From contig JALHOW010000008.1 of NCBI GenBank assembly GCA_022842785.1, positions 62,001-126,000 of the forward strand: a DNA stretch of 64,000 bases. The letters run 5' to 3'. This DNA is from Hyphomicrobiaceae bacterium. Lineage in GTDB: Bacteria; Pseudomonadota; Alphaproteobacteria; Rhizobiales; Hyphomicrobiaceae. The translations under genes and the position numbers were made by a program. This document shows positions 17,260 through 27,106 of this stretch, one piece after another. Within the stretch, counting starts at the first letter, position 1. Every line of letters begins with the position of its first letter. The notes beneath the pieces are model-generated. The model had not been told where the DNA came from. It ran no database searches and saw only the letters and a list, made by a program, of their open reading frames with translations.

Positions 17260-17527
17260 GATTTCGCTCCTTCGCCTCAATCTTTATGACGCCTAGCCTG
17301 AAGGTTATTGTTCGACAAGTGGTTGGCTGACGCGCCCCGGCCACAATCGTGTCCGAGCTTGCCGCATTCCGAGGGCACCGCTAAGACGGTTCGGAGAGGC
17401 CACGCGCCAGCAGCGCCCTCGCGATCATGGAGATGGGGGCAAGCGGGAGCGGATCATTGGGCTCCAGGCCGGCGCATTGCGCGCCCGTGCCGGGCGGTGG
17501 CTTGCGGGCGATGGGATACTGTCCACA

Positions 17528-19321
17528 GTGACGAAGTCGACTAGTCGAGTGAGGGGAAAGGGCGGGCTGGCCATAGCGCTGGGCGGCACCGCACTCGTCG
17601 CGTCGCTCGGATACGGCAGCTTCTCCTGGATGCACGCGACAGGCGATATGCTGGCGCCGTTCCGCCTCCAGGCCGCTCAGCGCGCCGGCTACGTGATCTC
17701 CGAGCCGGTGCAGCTTCTGGCCAGACCCCGCCTCGTGCTCGAGAGTGCCGCTATTCACAGCGCCGATGCCAAGGTCGAAGACGATGGGCTGCAGGGTGTC
17801 GAGCGTTCTCGTCGCCTGGTTCTCGACGGACCTACCATATCCGTGGAGATCGCCTCTAACGGCGCGCCGCGTCAGGGCGATGTGGTGGCCGCGCTCGAGC
17901 CTATTCTGGCCCGCATTGCATCGTTGGACGTCCAGAGCCTGATCATCCGTGGTGGATTGATCAAGGTGGCGACAGGAGCCGGCGACCCTGAGCTTCTTAC
18001 AGACGTCGAACTACAGATCACGCCTCATCGCCGGGCTTCGGCGACCGTATCAGGCCAACTCACATATCTCGGCCAGCGCCTCAGCCTATCTGCGACGATC
18101 GCTCGGTGGGCTGCCGATGGGGCCGACTATCGCTGGCCCATTCAAGCAACGCTGGGCGGCGCTCTGTTCGAGTCGCGGTTCGACGGCGTGCTCGGCGAGG
18201 CCAAGGGCCTGCGGCTCAACGGTACCGTCGACGTCAGCAGCCCCCGTCTCAGGGAGATCGCGCTCTGGCTCGGGATCGGGGCGCCGCGTGCCGGCAACCT
18301 CGAGGCGATGCGGCTGCGTGGCACTCTCGACTGGACCGGCGGCGTCATGGCGTTCTCGCAATCCACGCTGACGCTGGATGGGAACGAAGGCGTCGGCGCG
18401 ATCAGCGTGACGCGGACGGGCAGCCGCACGGCCGTCGAAGGAACACTCTCTTTCAAGCAGCTCAATCTGAAACCCTACATCGTATCGACGATGGTCGAGC
18501 GCACGTTGCTGGCGCCGATCTTTGCCGCGACGCGGCCGCCCGCCATTGCCTCTCTGCTGGATAATGTCGACGCGGATCTGCGCATCTCGTCGGATGCCCT
18601 CGTCATCCCGGGCATCGAGGCTGGGCAGGGTGCCGTCGCGGTCACGCTGAAGAACGGCAAGCTGCTCGCTGACGTCGCCGAACTCGCCATCGAAGAAGGG
18701 GTATTCAAAGGCCAGGTGGTCGTCGAGCGGGCTAGCAGTGATCCGCGCTACGGCATCAATGGCAAGCTCGAGGGCGTTGAGGCTGGGCGCCTGCTGCAAC
18801 GTACGCTCGGCCGCAATCCTCTCCAGGGGCGCGCCGATATTGCGATGAGCCTCACGACAGCGGGCGATACCTCGGAGGAGCTGGTCGCAAATCTTGGCGG
18901 CAAGGCGCAGATCGAGATGCGGGCCGGCGCGCGCGTGGGGCTCGACCTCAAGACGCTCGCGCAGACGGCGAAACGCGGTGATCTGCGCGGCTGGCAGGCG
19001 GCTGGCACATCGACGACAGGGCTCGACGGTCTCGGTATGCGGCTCGATGTGCAGCAGGGCGTCGTGCACGCGACGATACTTCACGCAAAATCGGGGACGA
19101 GCATTTTCTCCGGGGGTGGCAGTATCGATCTTACGGCGCAGTCGATGGATTTCGCGCTCGTGTTCGGGACGACGGATCCCGCGCTGCGGCCTATGGCGAG
19201 CGATGTGCTGGTTCTGAGCGGCCCATGGTCCGCGCCGTCCATCAAGCTCGAGCATCGGGGTGAAGTGCACCACCGCCCGCCGCCAGTTACGGCCCCGGTC
19301 ACGCCAGCAAGCCGGCCCTAA
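17528..19321 (+). CDS. AsmA-family protein
   Basis: A roughly 597-residue protein with one N-terminal transmembrane anchor (about residues 14-32, GLAIALGGTALVASLGYGSF) and a long beta-rich remainder. The C-terminal part has AsmA features: GRADIAMSLTTAGDTSEELVANL, a GxGxGLxMRLDVQQGVVH-like segment, and FSGGGSIDLTAQSMDFALVF. AsmA-like proteins span the periplasm and are implicated in outer-membrane biogenesis or phospholipid transport. The start is uncertain: GTG 17528 directly precedes the basic residues before the anchor, but a TTG at 17477 is also in frame. It converges with the methyltransferase gene, with 15 bp between the stops. Confidence 0.8.
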   Translation: MTKSTSRVRGKGGLAIALGGTALVASLGYGSFSWMHATGDMLAPFRLQAAQRAGYVISEPVQLLARPRLVLESAAIHSADAKVEDDGLQGVERSRRLVLDGPTISVEIASNGAPRQGDVVAALEPILARIASLDVQSLIIRGGLIKVATGAGDPELLTDVELQITPHRRASATVSGQLTYLGQRLSLSATIARWAADGADYRWPIQATLGGALFESRFDGVLGEAKGLRLNGTVDVSSPRLREIALWLGIGAPRAGNLEAMRLRGTLDWTGGVMAFSQSTLTLDGNEGVGAISVTRTGSRTAVEGTLSFKQLNLKPYIVSTMVERTLLAPIFAATRPPAIASLLDNVDADLRISSDALVIPGIEAGQGAVAVTLKNGKLLADVAELAIEEGVFKGQVVVERASSDPRYGINGKLEGVEAGRLLQRTLGRNPLQGRADIAMSLTTAGDTSEELVANLGGKAQIEMRAGARVGLDLKTLAQTAKRGDLRGWQAAGTSTTGLDGLGMRLDVQQGVVHATILHAKSGTSIFSGGGSIDLTAQSMDFALVFGTTDPALRPMASDVLVLSGPWSAPSIKLEHRGEVHHRPPPVTAPVTPASRP

Positions 19322-19336
19322 AGGGGCTGGCTCGGA

Positions 19337-20005
19337 TCAGAAGATGAAGCCGGCTGCGGGTTCAAAGCCCGGCAGATAGGGCGCGCTGGCATCGAAAGCC
19401 GGCCGCCGATCGAAGCTCATGCCATGGCGGCGCCAGACCGTCGCGCGGCCAACGCCGTTGTCGATGCTGACCGCCACACATCGCCCGCCATCCTTGAGCT
19501 GATCGAGAAGTGCCGTCGGTACGTCGACGACCGCGCCGTTGATCAGGATGGCGTCATAGGGCCCCTCGTCGGCGGCGCCTTTCGACATGTTCCCCGTAAT
19601 CACGACCGCATTGTCGACGCCCTGATTGGCCAGGACTTCCTGTGTCCGCTCGGCGAGACGGGCATCCTCCTCGAGGGCGACGACGGCCTGTCCGAGGCGC
19701 GCCAGCAGGGCCGTCGAATAGCCCGTGGCTGGCCCTACATCGAGCACCATCCCATCGGGCTCGATCTCGAGGAGCTGAACGAGCTTCGCGAGCAGCCGCG
19801 GCGCGAGGATATAGCGCTGGTTGTGCGCGGCATCCGAGACCTTCAGGGGCTCATCGGCGTACGCGATCGATTTCAACGGCCCGGGCACGAAGGCCTCCCG
19901 CGGGATCTCGCGCATGGCACGGGTGATCCGCCGATCCGTCACGTCGCTGGGGCGGACTTGGGATTCGACCATGTTGAGGCGCTGCGTGGCGTGATCGATC
20001 ATCAT
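19337..20005 (-). CDS. Protein-L-isoaspartate O-methyltransferase family protein
   Basis: A 222-residue class I SAM-dependent methyltransferase of the PCMT/PIMT group. The N-terminal NMVESQVRPSDVTDRRI and the PREAFVPG motif are characteristic, followed by motif I (VLDVGPATGYSTALLARL). Alphaproteobacteria usually encode two such proteins. This one has a divergent motif I (DVGPATGYS rather than EIGTGSGY), which fits the less-studied paralogue, so repair activity on isoaspartyl residues is not assured. Two adjacent ATG codons (20005 and 20002) are possible starts. It is divergent from the liv operon. Confidence 0.85.
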   Translation of the reverse strand: MMIDHATQRLNMVESQVRPSDVTDRRITRAMREIPREAFVPGPLKSIAYADEPLKVSDAAHNQRYILAPRLLAKLVQLLEIEPDGMVLDVGPATGYSTALLARLGQAVVALEEDARLAERTQEVLANQGVDNAVVITGNMSKGAADEGPYDAILINGAVVDVPTALLDQLKDGGRCVAVSIDNGVGRATVWRRHGMSFDRRPAFDASAPYLPGFEPAAGFIF

Positions 20006-20133
20006 TCAGTTCCAGATTGCCCCGCGGGAGAACGCGCCCCCGCTTGTTGCCTGGAATTGCTCTAGCGCGCCGAGGCCTCCGACGCAACGGCACTTCCCGG
20101 CATGGGCTGCCACGTATTGGTCCATGGAGTGCG

Positions 20134-20162
20134 TTGACAGGAATTGAAAGCTCCAGCAATGA
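20134..20162 (+). promoter_or_regulatory. Candidate sigma-70-type promoter for the liv operon
   Basis: A perfect -35 TTGACA (20134-20139) is followed after 17 bp by CAATGA (20157-20162), a poor -10. It is the best match in the 234-bp gap ahead of livH, whose ATG at 20240 has a strong GGGAGGAAG upstream. Confidence 0.35.
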
Positions 20163-20239
20163 TCGGTGCGCTGACATCCAACGGGCAAAGGCGGCCAATC
20201 TAGAGCCGCTGCGTCGGATGTCCGGGAGGAAGCGCCGGC

Positions 20240-21115
20240 ATGCTGGATTTTCTTCAGCAGCTCGTGAGCGGTCTTGCGTTGGGCTGTATCTACGGGCTGA
20301 TCGCACTCGGATTCGTTCTCATTTACAAGGCGACTGAGGTCATCAATTTCGCCCAGGGCGATCTGATGATGCTCGGCGGATTCGTCGCCTACACCTACAT
20401 CACCATCGTCGGCCTCAATTACTGGCTCGGCTTCCTGCTGGCCGTGCTGACCATGGGGCTCGTCGGCATGACCATCGAGCGGTTCGTGGTCCGCCCGATC
20501 CTCGGCTTTCCGCTCTTCTCGATCATCATGGTGACCATCGGGCTCGGCTTTCTGCTGCGCTCGCTCGCCGGCATGATCTGGGGCACGGACGACCTCAAGA
20601 TCGAGGCGCCCTTCTCGCAAGGTGTGCTCAAGATCGGCGACCTCGTGCTCGCCTATGACAAGCTCTCGGTGATCGTCGTCACGGTCATCCTGATCGCGGT
20701 GCTCTACCTGTTCTTCAACCGCACGCGCCTCGGTACGGCCATGCGCGCGACGTCGGAGAACATGCTCGCGGCCTACTACATGGGCATCCCCGTCAAGCGG
20801 GTGGTGTCACTGGTGTGGGCGATCAGCGCGATGGTGGCAGGCGTCGCCGGCGTGCTGCTGGCGCCGATCACGTTCGTGCATTCGAATGTCGGCCTGGCGC
20901 TCGGCCTCAAGGCTTTTCCGGCGGCCGTGCTCGGCGGCTTCGGCTCTATTCCGGGTGCCCTCGTCGGCGGTCTCATCATCGGCGTCGTCGAGACCATGGC
21001 AGGTTTCTATCTGCCCCAGGGTTGGAAGGACGTCGCGCCCTACATCATCCTGCTGCTGGTGCTGCTGCTGAGGCCCGAGGGGCTCTTCGGCGCGCTCGGG
21101 CGTAAGAAAGTCTGA
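20240..21115 (+). CDS. livH: Branched-chain amino-acid-type ABC transporter permease (LivH family)
   Basis: A 291-residue inner-membrane permease with the LivH pattern: start LDFLQQLVSGLALGCIYGLIALGFVLIYKA, then NFAQGDLMMLGGF, and a C-terminal GSIPGALVGGLIIGVVE coupling region followed by PEGLFG. It is the first gene of a seven-gene operon (20240-28282) that holds both permeases, both ATPases, an acyl-CoA ligase, the binding protein and an acyl-CoA dehydrogenase. The HAAT family carries amino acids, amides and aromatic or aliphatic carboxylates. The ligase embedded in the operon favours a carboxylic acid cargo here. Confidence 0.93.
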   Translation: MLDFLQQLVSGLALGCIYGLIALGFVLIYKATEVINFAQGDLMMLGGFVAYTYITIVGLNYWLGFLLAVLTMGLVGMTIERFVVRPILGFPLFSIIMVTIGLGFLLRSLAGMIWGTDDLKIEAPFSQGVLKIGDLVLAYDKLSVIVVTVILIAVLYLFFNRTRLGTAMRATSENMLAAYYMGIPVKRVVSLVWAISAMVAGVAGVLLAPITFVHSNVGLALGLKAFPAAVLGGFGSIPGALVGGLIIGVVETMAGFYLPQGWKDVAPYIILLLVLLLRPEGLFGALGRKKV

Positions 21116-21127
21116 GGAACGAACACG

Positions 21128-22279
21128 ATGAGGTTCATCTTCAAGACCGACTACGAGCAGGACATCAAGCTCATGCAGCACAGCGGGGCCTGGTGGTCCT
21201 ACGGCCTGCTGTTCGCGGTGCTGGCCGCGGCGCCCTATTTCATCGGCAGCTACCTGCAGAGCCAGCTCGTCTTCGTCTTTATCTATGCGATCGTCGGCGT
21301 CGCGCTGATGATCCTCGTCGGCTTCACGGGGCAAGGTTCGATCGGCCATGCCGCCTTCCTTGCCATTGGCGCCTACACCGCCGGATTTCTGCAGTCGCGC
21401 GGTTATCCCTTCGAGGTCTACTTCCCGGCTGCGGGCATTCTGACGGGCGTGGTCGGCGCCATCGTCGGTATTCCGGCCCTCAGACTGCACGGCATCTATC
21501 TGCTGATAGCTACGATCTCGTTTGCATTCATCGTCGAGGAGATACTCGCACGCTGGGAAAGCGTCACGCACGGCAACGAGGGTATGCGCGTTCGCGCCGT
21601 CGAGTTTTTCGGTCAGACCGTCACGCGCGACAGCAATTCCTTCTACTTCCTATGCCTCGCTATCCTCGTGTTGGTCATCATCGCGACGCTCAATCTCATG
21701 CGCTCGCCGACAGGGCGCGCCTTCATCGCCATCCGTGACAGCGAGACGGCGGCCAAGAGCATGGGCATCGATCTTGCGAAGTACAAGGTGAGGTCATTCG
21801 CGATCAGCGCGGCGATCACGGGGCTCGCCGGCACGCTCTATGCGCACAAGATGTCGTTCATCAGCCCGGAGATGTTCACGCTCCTGCTGTCGATCGAGTT
21901 CATCATGGTGATCATCATCGGTGGCGCGTTCGGGCTACACGGGGCGATCCTCGGCGCAATCTTCATCGTCATGGTCGATCCGATGATCACCATGCTCAAG
22001 GACGATTTGCCCGGCATGATTGCGAGCCTTTCGCGTGGCATCGGCATGGGGGACGACGGGGCCCGGGTGGTGCAGGACCGGCTCTATGCGATCTTCTCGG
22101 CGCCGGGCCTCAAAGGCGCGATCTACGGCCTGATCATCATCATGTTCGTGCTGTTCGAGCCCATGGGCCTCTACGGGCGCTGGCTCAAGATCAAACTCTA
22201 TTTCCAGCTGTTCCCGCTCTACAAAAAGTCGACCTTCAGGCGGCAGAAGACCTATGTGAAGTCGGAGCGCAACCGGTGA
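21128..22279 (+). CDS. livM: Branched-chain amino-acid-type ABC transporter permease (LivM family)
   Basis: A 383-residue second permease. About 25 polar N-terminal residues precede the first helix. GQGSIGHAAFLAIGAYTAGFL, the arginine-containing AIRDSETAAKSMGID segment and GGAFGLHGAILGAIF are typical LivM elements. The C-terminal tail is about 35 basic residues longer than the membrane part needs. It begins 12 bp after livH, and its stop overlaps the livG GTG start by 4 bases (GTGA), indicating translational coupling. Confidence 0.93.
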   Translation: MRFIFKTDYEQDIKLMQHSGAWWSYGLLFAVLAAAPYFIGSYLQSQLVFVFIYAIVGVALMILVGFTGQGSIGHAAFLAIGAYTAGFLQSRGYPFEVYFPAAGILTGVVGAIVGIPALRLHGIYLLIATISFAFIVEEILARWESVTHGNEGMRVRAVEFFGQTVTRDSNSFYFLCLAILVLVIIATLNLMRSPTGRAFIAIRDSETAAKSMGIDLAKYKVRSFAISAAITGLAGTLYAHKMSFISPEMFTLLLSIEFIMVIIIGGAFGLHGAILGAIFIVMVDPMITMLKDDLPGMIASLSRGIGMGDDGARVVQDRLYAIFSAPGLKGAIYGLIIIMFVLFEPMGLYGRWLKIKLYFQLFPLYKKSTFRRQKTYVKSERNR

Positions 22280-23034
22280 GCTACTTCAAGGTCGACAACC
22301 TCTCGCTCCACTTCGGTGGCCTCAAGGCCGTCGATGCCGTGAGCTTCGAGATCCGTCAGGGGGAGATCTTCACGATCATTGGCCCCAACGGTGCCGGCAA
22401 GACTTCGATCTTCAATATGATCTCTCGCCTCTACGAGCCGACGACGGGGCATCTCTTTTTCGAGGACAAGGACATATCCGAGGTGCCGCCGCACCAGATA
22501 GCCCGCATGGGCATTGCGCGCACGTTCCAGAACATCGAGTTGTTCGATAACGCGAGCGTGCTGTCGAACCTCCTGGTCGGCCGCCATTGCCACTCGCGCA
22601 CCAAGCTCTGGCAGGAAGTCCTGTTTCTGCCCAATGTCCGCAACGCCGAGAAGGCGCACCGGGCCAAGGTCGAGGAAGTGATAGAACTCCTTGATCTGCA
22701 GGCCTATCGCGAGAAGATCATCGCCGGTCTGCCGTATGGTGTGCGCAAAGTCGTCGAGCTTGCGCGCGCGCTCTGCTCGGAGCCGAAACTCATCCTGCTC
22801 GACGAGCCGTCATCCGGCCTCAATGTCGAGGAGACCGACGACATGTCGTATTGGATCCGCGACATCAAGAACGAGCTCGGCATCACCGTGCTCATGGTCG
22901 AGCACGACATGAGCCTCGTCAATCGCGTGTCGGACCGCGTGCTGGCGCTCAACTACGGCCGCGTGATCGCCGAAGGCACGCCGGCCGAGGTTCAGCGCCA
23001 TCCTGATGTCGTCGCGGCCTATATCGGAGCCTGA
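22276..23034 (+). CDS. livG: ABC transporter ATP-binding protein (LivG family)
   Basis: A 252-residue nucleotide-binding subunit. Walker A GPNGAGKTS is near residue 36, with a Q-loop, a LivG-type FQNIELFDNASVLSNLLVGRH segment, and the Walker B LILLDEPSSGLN. The ABC signature position reads LPYGVRKVVELARAL; the first residues depart from LSGGQ, as is usual in LivG. The C-terminal LNYGRVIAEGTPAEVQRHPDVVAAYIGA matches the family. GTG start at 22276 overlaps the livM stop. Confidence 0.93.
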   Translation: MSYFKVDNLSLHFGGLKAVDAVSFEIRQGEIFTIIGPNGAGKTSIFNMISRLYEPTTGHLFFEDKDISEVPPHQIARMGIARTFQNIELFDNASVLSNLLVGRHCHSRTKLWQEVLFLPNVRNAEKAHRAKVEEVIELLDLQAYREKIIAGLPYGVRKVVELARALCSEPKLILLDEPSSGLNVEETDDMSYWIRDIKNELGITVLMVEHDMSLVNRVSDRVLALNYGRVIAEGTPAEVQRHPDVVAAYIGA

Positions 23035-23038
23035 GCGG

Positions 23039-23869
23039 ATGGTGACAACCGCCGAGAGCGAGACGAGACCGACGGCGGGCCCGCCGGTTGCGGCCGTCGC
23101 CGAGCCGATCCTCAAAGTCTCGAATATCGAGAGCTACTACGGGCCGATCATGGCCATCCGCGGCGTTAGTCTCGAGGTGCCGCGCGGCTCCATCGTCACG
23201 GTGCTCGGCGCGAATGGTGCCGGCAAGACGACCGTCCTCAAGACCATCTCCGGCGTTCTCGATCCGCTCAAGGGCACCGTCGAGTTCGAGGGCAAGCAGA
23301 TCCAGCGCCTGGACCCGGACAAGATCGTCCGGCTCGGCCTCGGCCACGTGCCCGAGGGACGCGAGGTGTTCCCTTTCCTGACGGTACGCGAAAACCTCAT
23401 GATGGGGGCCTACATTCGCAACGACCGCGCCGCCATCGCGGAGGATATGGAGCGAATCTACAGCTATTTCCCGCGCCTCAAGGAGCGGCTCGATCAACCT
23501 GCCGGACATCTCTCCGGCGGCGAGCAGCAGATGCTGGCGATCTCGCGCGCGTTGATGAGCCGGCCGCGCCTTCTGCTGCTGGATGAGCCGTCACTGGGCC
23601 TCTCGCCGCTGCTCGTGAAGGAGATCTTCGGCATCATCCGCCGCGTGAATGCCGAAGAAGGCGTCTCCATGCTGCTCGTCGAACAGAATGCGCGCATGGC
23701 GCTGGAGACAGCACATCATGGGTATGTGCTGGAGGTCGGGCGCATCGTCATGGCGGATACGTGCGAGCGGCTGCGCGAGAGCAAGGACATCCAGGAGTTC
23801 TATCTCGGTGCCCGCGACGACGGTGCGCGAGGCGAGCGGCGGTGGAAGCGCAAGAAGACTTGGCGCTGA
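23039..23869 (+). CDS. livF: ABC transporter ATP-binding protein (LivF family)
   Basis: A 276-residue nucleotide-binding subunit. About 20 non-conserved N-terminal residues precede LKVSNIESYYGPIMAIRGVSL. Walker A GANGAGKTT, the LivF-type VPEGREVFPFLTVRENLMMGAY, signature HLSGGEQQMLAISRALM and Walker B LLLLDEPSLGLSP are all intact. ATG 23039 lies 4 bp after the livG stop with GGAG upstream. The in-frame codon at 23006 would overlap livG and is not needed. Confidence 0.93.
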   Translation: MVTTAESETRPTAGPPVAAVAEPILKVSNIESYYGPIMAIRGVSLEVPRGSIVTVLGANGAGKTTVLKTISGVLDPLKGTVEFEGKQIQRLDPDKIVRLGLGHVPEGREVFPFLTVRENLMMGAYIRNDRAAIAEDMERIYSYFPRLKERLDQPAGHLSGGEQQMLAISRALMSRPRLLLLDEPSLGLSPLLVKEIFGIIRRVNAEEGVSMLLVEQNARMALETAHHGYVLEVGRIVMADTCERLRESKDIQEFYLGARDDGARGERRWKRKKTWR

Positions 23870-23902
23870 AGGGATGGGCGGTAAGTCAAGGAGGTGCGGC
23901 CG

Positions 23903-25741
23903 ATGACACCCGATATCGAGGCGATCATATCCGACACGATCCCGAAGAGTTTCATGCGCGCCGTCGAGCGCTGGCGTAATGAGCCCGCGATCCGCGAAAA
24001 GGACATGGGCGTTTGGAGGACAGTCACCTGGGGTGAGTGGCTCGAGCGTTCGAAGGCCGTGGCTTATGCGCTCGCTGCCATGGGTTTCAAGTCCGGCGAT
24101 GTCGTGTCGATCCTCTGCAACACGAAGCCCGAGTGGGTCTATGCCGATATGGGCGCGCTGCTCGCGGGCGGAGTTTCATCCGGTATCTATCCGACGGATT
24201 CACCACGTCAGGTCGAATTTCTGATCAATGACAGCAAGACGCGTGTCCTGTTCGTCGAGGGCGATGAGCAACTCGACAAGGCGCTCGAGGTGCGGGGGCG
24301 CTGTCCGACGCTCGAGAAGATCGTCGTCTTCGATATGGAAGGCCTGGCGCGCTTCACGGACCACATGGTCATCTCCTTCGAAGATTTCATCGAGGAGGGA
24401 CGCGCGCACATGGTCGGCCGCCCCGAGCTGCTCGACGAGCGTCTGGCATCACGCGGGCCGGAGGATCTCGCGGTGCTCGTGTACACCTCGGGTACGACCG
24501 GCCCGCCCAAGGGCGCCATGCATCCGCACCGCTCGGTGCTCGCTCAGATGCGCCATGCGTCGGATATCTTCGGTTCCGTGCAGGGTGAGCCGAAGCTGCT
24601 CTTCCTGCCGCTCTGCCATGTCGCCGAGCGTGTCAGCGGCTACTACGTGTCGATCGGCATGGGACCGGTGATGAACTTCGCCGAAAGCCCGGAGACGGTG
24701 CCGGACAACATTCGCGAAGTACAGCCGGTAACGTTTTTCGCGGTGCCGCGGGTTTGGGAGAAGTTCTATTCGGGCACCATGATCGCACTCAAGGATGCGA
24801 CCGGGCTCGAGAAGTGGGCCTACGAAAAGGCCATCGGCGTCGGCTATCGCATTGCCGACGCGCGCATTGCCGGCAAGAAGCCTTCGCCGCTGCTGAAAGC
24901 CCTCAATGCCGTCGGCTACTGGGCCGTGCTGCGCAACGTGCGGCGCATGATGGGCGTCGACAATTGCCGCGTCATGTTCACCGGCGCCGCGCCGATCTCG
25001 CCTGACCTCATTCGCTGGTATCTGGCGCTCGGGCTCGACATGTACGAGGTCTATGGGCAGACGGAGAATTGCGGCGTTGCGACCGTCATGCCCCCCGAGC
25101 ACATCAAGCTCGGCACGGTCGGCAAGTCCGTGCCATGGGCTGAGACCAAAGTCTCACCGCAGGGCGAGATCCTGCTGCGTGGCGACTACCTCATGAGCGG
25201 CTATCTCAACCATCCCGAGAAGACGGCCGAGACGATCGACGCCGAGGGCTGGCTGCATACGGGCGATGTTGGCTTCATCGACAAGGACGGTTTCATCAAG
25301 ATCACGGACCGCATGAAGGACATCATCATCACCGCGGGCGGCAAGAACGTCACGCCGTCCGAGATCGAGAACCAGCTCAAGTTTTCTCCTTACATTTCGG
25401 ATGCCGTGGTGATCGGCGACAAGCGGCCTTATCTCACGTGCCTCGTCATGATCGACCAGGAAAACGTCGAGAAGTTTGCGCAGGACCAGAATGTCCCCTT
25501 CACGAACTATGCGAGCCTCTGCCGGGCGCAGGAAGTGCGCGACCTGATCGCGGCCGAGATCGAGAAGGTGAATACCAAGTTTGCGCGCGTCGAGACCATC
25601 CGCCGCTTTCATCTCATCGAGCAGCAGCTCACGCCCGAGGACGAGGAGCTGACGCCGACGATGAAGCTCAAGCGGTCATTCGTGAACAAGAAATACGCGC
25701 CCGAAATCGAGGCGATGTACAAGGAGAGGGCGGCCGCCTGA
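23903..25741 (+). CDS. AMP-binding acyl-CoA ligase (long-chain fatty-acyl-CoA synthetase-like)
   Basis: A 612-residue ANL enzyme that activates a carboxylic acid with ATP and CoA. It has the P-loop YTSGTTGPPKGAM near residue 193, the aromatic substrate-box YEVYGQTENCG, TGDVGFIDKDGFIKITDRMKDIIITAGGKN (hinge and A8), and the catalytic lysine region ending in MKLKRSFVNKKY. The size and the C-terminal TPTMKLKR pattern match bacterial FadD15/ACSBG-type long-chain ligases. AAGGAGGT at 23888-23895 fixes the ATG at 23903. Its position between livF and the binding protein links it to transport: the imported acid is probably trapped as its CoA ester. Confidence 0.9.
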   Translation: MTPDIEAIISDTIPKSFMRAVERWRNEPAIREKDMGVWRTVTWGEWLERSKAVAYALAAMGFKSGDVVSILCNTKPEWVYADMGALLAGGVSSGIYPTDSPRQVEFLINDSKTRVLFVEGDEQLDKALEVRGRCPTLEKIVVFDMEGLARFTDHMVISFEDFIEEGRAHMVGRPELLDERLASRGPEDLAVLVYTSGTTGPPKGAMHPHRSVLAQMRHASDIFGSVQGEPKLLFLPLCHVAERVSGYYVSIGMGPVMNFAESPETVPDNIREVQPVTFFAVPRVWEKFYSGTMIALKDATGLEKWAYEKAIGVGYRIADARIAGKKPSPLLKALNAVGYWAVLRNVRRMMGVDNCRVMFTGAAPISPDLIRWYLALGLDMYEVYGQTENCGVATVMPPEHIKLGTVGKSVPWAETKVSPQGEILLRGDYLMSGYLNHPEKTAETIDAEGWLHTGDVGFIDKDGFIKITDRMKDIIITAGGKNVTPSEIENQLKFSPYISDAVVIGDKRPYLTCLVMIDQENVEKFAQDQNVPFTNYASLCRAQEVRDLIAAEIEKVNTKFARVETIRRFHLIEQQLTPEDEELTPTMKLKRSFVNKKYAPEIEAMYKERAAA

Positions 25742-25833
25742 AGCTTGCCCCAAATCATTTGCCGGAGGCACGGATCGCCCGGCCTTCGGGAGGAAACAAC
25801 AGGGCGATGCGTGGTGTTTGCAGGAGGAAGCGA

Positions 25834-27033
25834 ATGAGCCTTCACATGCTGAAAACAGGTCTGCTCGGCGCCGCGCTCGCGGTTGCAGCCGGGCCGGCGC
25901 TGGCACAGACCAAGGTGACGAACCAGGGCATCAGCGAAAAGGAAATCGTCATCGGCACCCACCAGGATCTCTCCGGTCCGATCAAGGTCTGGGGCGTTCC
26001 CGTGCTCAATGGCATGAAGCTCGCTGTCGAGGAGGTCAACGCGAAGGGCGGTGTTCAAGGCCGGCTCTTGAAGCTCATTGCCGAGGACAGCGCCTATGAG
26101 CCGCGCAAAGCCGTGCTCGCGACGCAGAAGATGGTCGAGCGCGACAAGATCTTCGCGATGATCGGACCCATGGGCTCGCCGACTGTGCTTGCCGCGCAGG
26201 ACATTCTCTTCGAGGCGGGCATCCCGCAGCTCTTTCCGCTGACGGCGGCCGAGTTCACCTACAAGTTCGACGCGTCGAAGCCGCAGGAGCGGCTGAAGTT
26301 CAACAATCTGCTTCCCTACGTCGAGAGCACGCGGGCGATCGTGAAGCACATGATCCCCGAGAAGAAGATCCAGAAGCCGTGCGTCATGTCGCAGGACGAT
26401 GAGTACGGCAAGAACGTCCTCGATGGCTTCACGCAGCAGGTCGAGGCCATGAAGATGAAGCCCGCGTCGGTGACGACCTACAAGCGCGGCGCTTCGGACT
26501 TCTCGGCTCAGGCCGCCAAGATGAAGTCTGACGGCTGCGACATGGTCGTGCTCGGCACGATCATCCGCGAAACGATCGGCGTAGTAGCCGAAGCCAAGAA
26601 GATCGGCTTCGAGCCCGTCTGGCTCGGCGCGACGCCGGTGTGCGTGCTCGAAGTTCCGGCGCTCGGCAAGGGCGTGGTCGAAGGCCTCTACTCGGGCTGC
26701 GGCTTCGAAGTGCCCTATCGCGACACGGCCAAGGGCAAGGTCAAGGAGTGGGCCGAGGCGTACTTCAAGATGTACAATTCGGAGCCGAACACGCAGGCCG
26801 TCATCGGCTACAATACGATCATGACGTTCGTCCACTATGCGAACCTTGCCGGCAAGGATCTCACGGGTCAGAAGCTTCTGATCGCGCTTGAGTCGGGCGA
26901 TGTATTCCAGGACATCTTCGCCTCGCCGCCGACCAAGTTCTCGACGACGAACCATCTGGCCTCGACCATCACGCAGATCAGCGTGATCGAGAACGGCCGC
27001 TGGAAGACGGTGAAGGAAGGCCTCTCGTTCTGA
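25834..27033 (+). CDS. Liv-type ABC transporter substrate-binding protein
   Basis: A 399-residue periplasmic binding protein. The signal peptide covers residues 1-25 (ending ALAQ) and is followed by the Peripla_BP_6 opening GISEKEIVIGTHQDLSGPIKVWG, then MKLAVEEVNAKGGVQGRLLKLIAEDSAYEP and QDDEYGKNVLDGF. AGGAGGAAG at 25822-25830 sits ahead of ATG 25834, although the frame is open far upstream through the ligase gene. As the fifth gene after the permeases and ATPases, it is presumably the cognate receptor and determines cargo. The ligand is unknown. Confidence 0.92.
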   Translation: MSLHMLKTGLLGAALAVAAGPALAQTKVTNQGISEKEIVIGTHQDLSGPIKVWGVPVLNGMKLAVEEVNAKGGVQGRLLKLIAEDSAYEPRKAVLATQKMVERDKIFAMIGPMGSPTVLAAQDILFEAGIPQLFPLTAAEFTYKFDASKPQERLKFNNLLPYVESTRAIVKHMIPEKKIQKPCVMSQDDEYGKNVLDGFTQQVEAMKMKPASVTTYKRGASDFSAQAAKMKSDGCDMVVLGTIIRETIGVVAEAKKIGFEPVWLGATPVCVLEVPALGKGVVEGLYSGCGFEVPYRDTAKGKVKEWAEAYFKMYNSEPNTQAVIGYNTIMTFVHYANLAGKDLTGQKLLIALESGDVFQDIFASPPTKFSTTNHLASTITQISVIENGRWKTVKEGLSF

Positions 27034-27106
27034 TCGTCTGACGCTTGATGCTACGACGGGCGCCCGTGCCGCGAGGTGCGGGCGTTCGTGTCCGGAGGGA
27101 ATGCCC

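Noticed and set aside
15370-17289. Long plus-strand frame opposite the acetoacetyl-CoA synthetase gene
   Set aside because: It is the antisense shadow of a high-GC gene: arginine/histidine/aspartate-rich without any domain, while the minus-strand protein has all ANL motifs.
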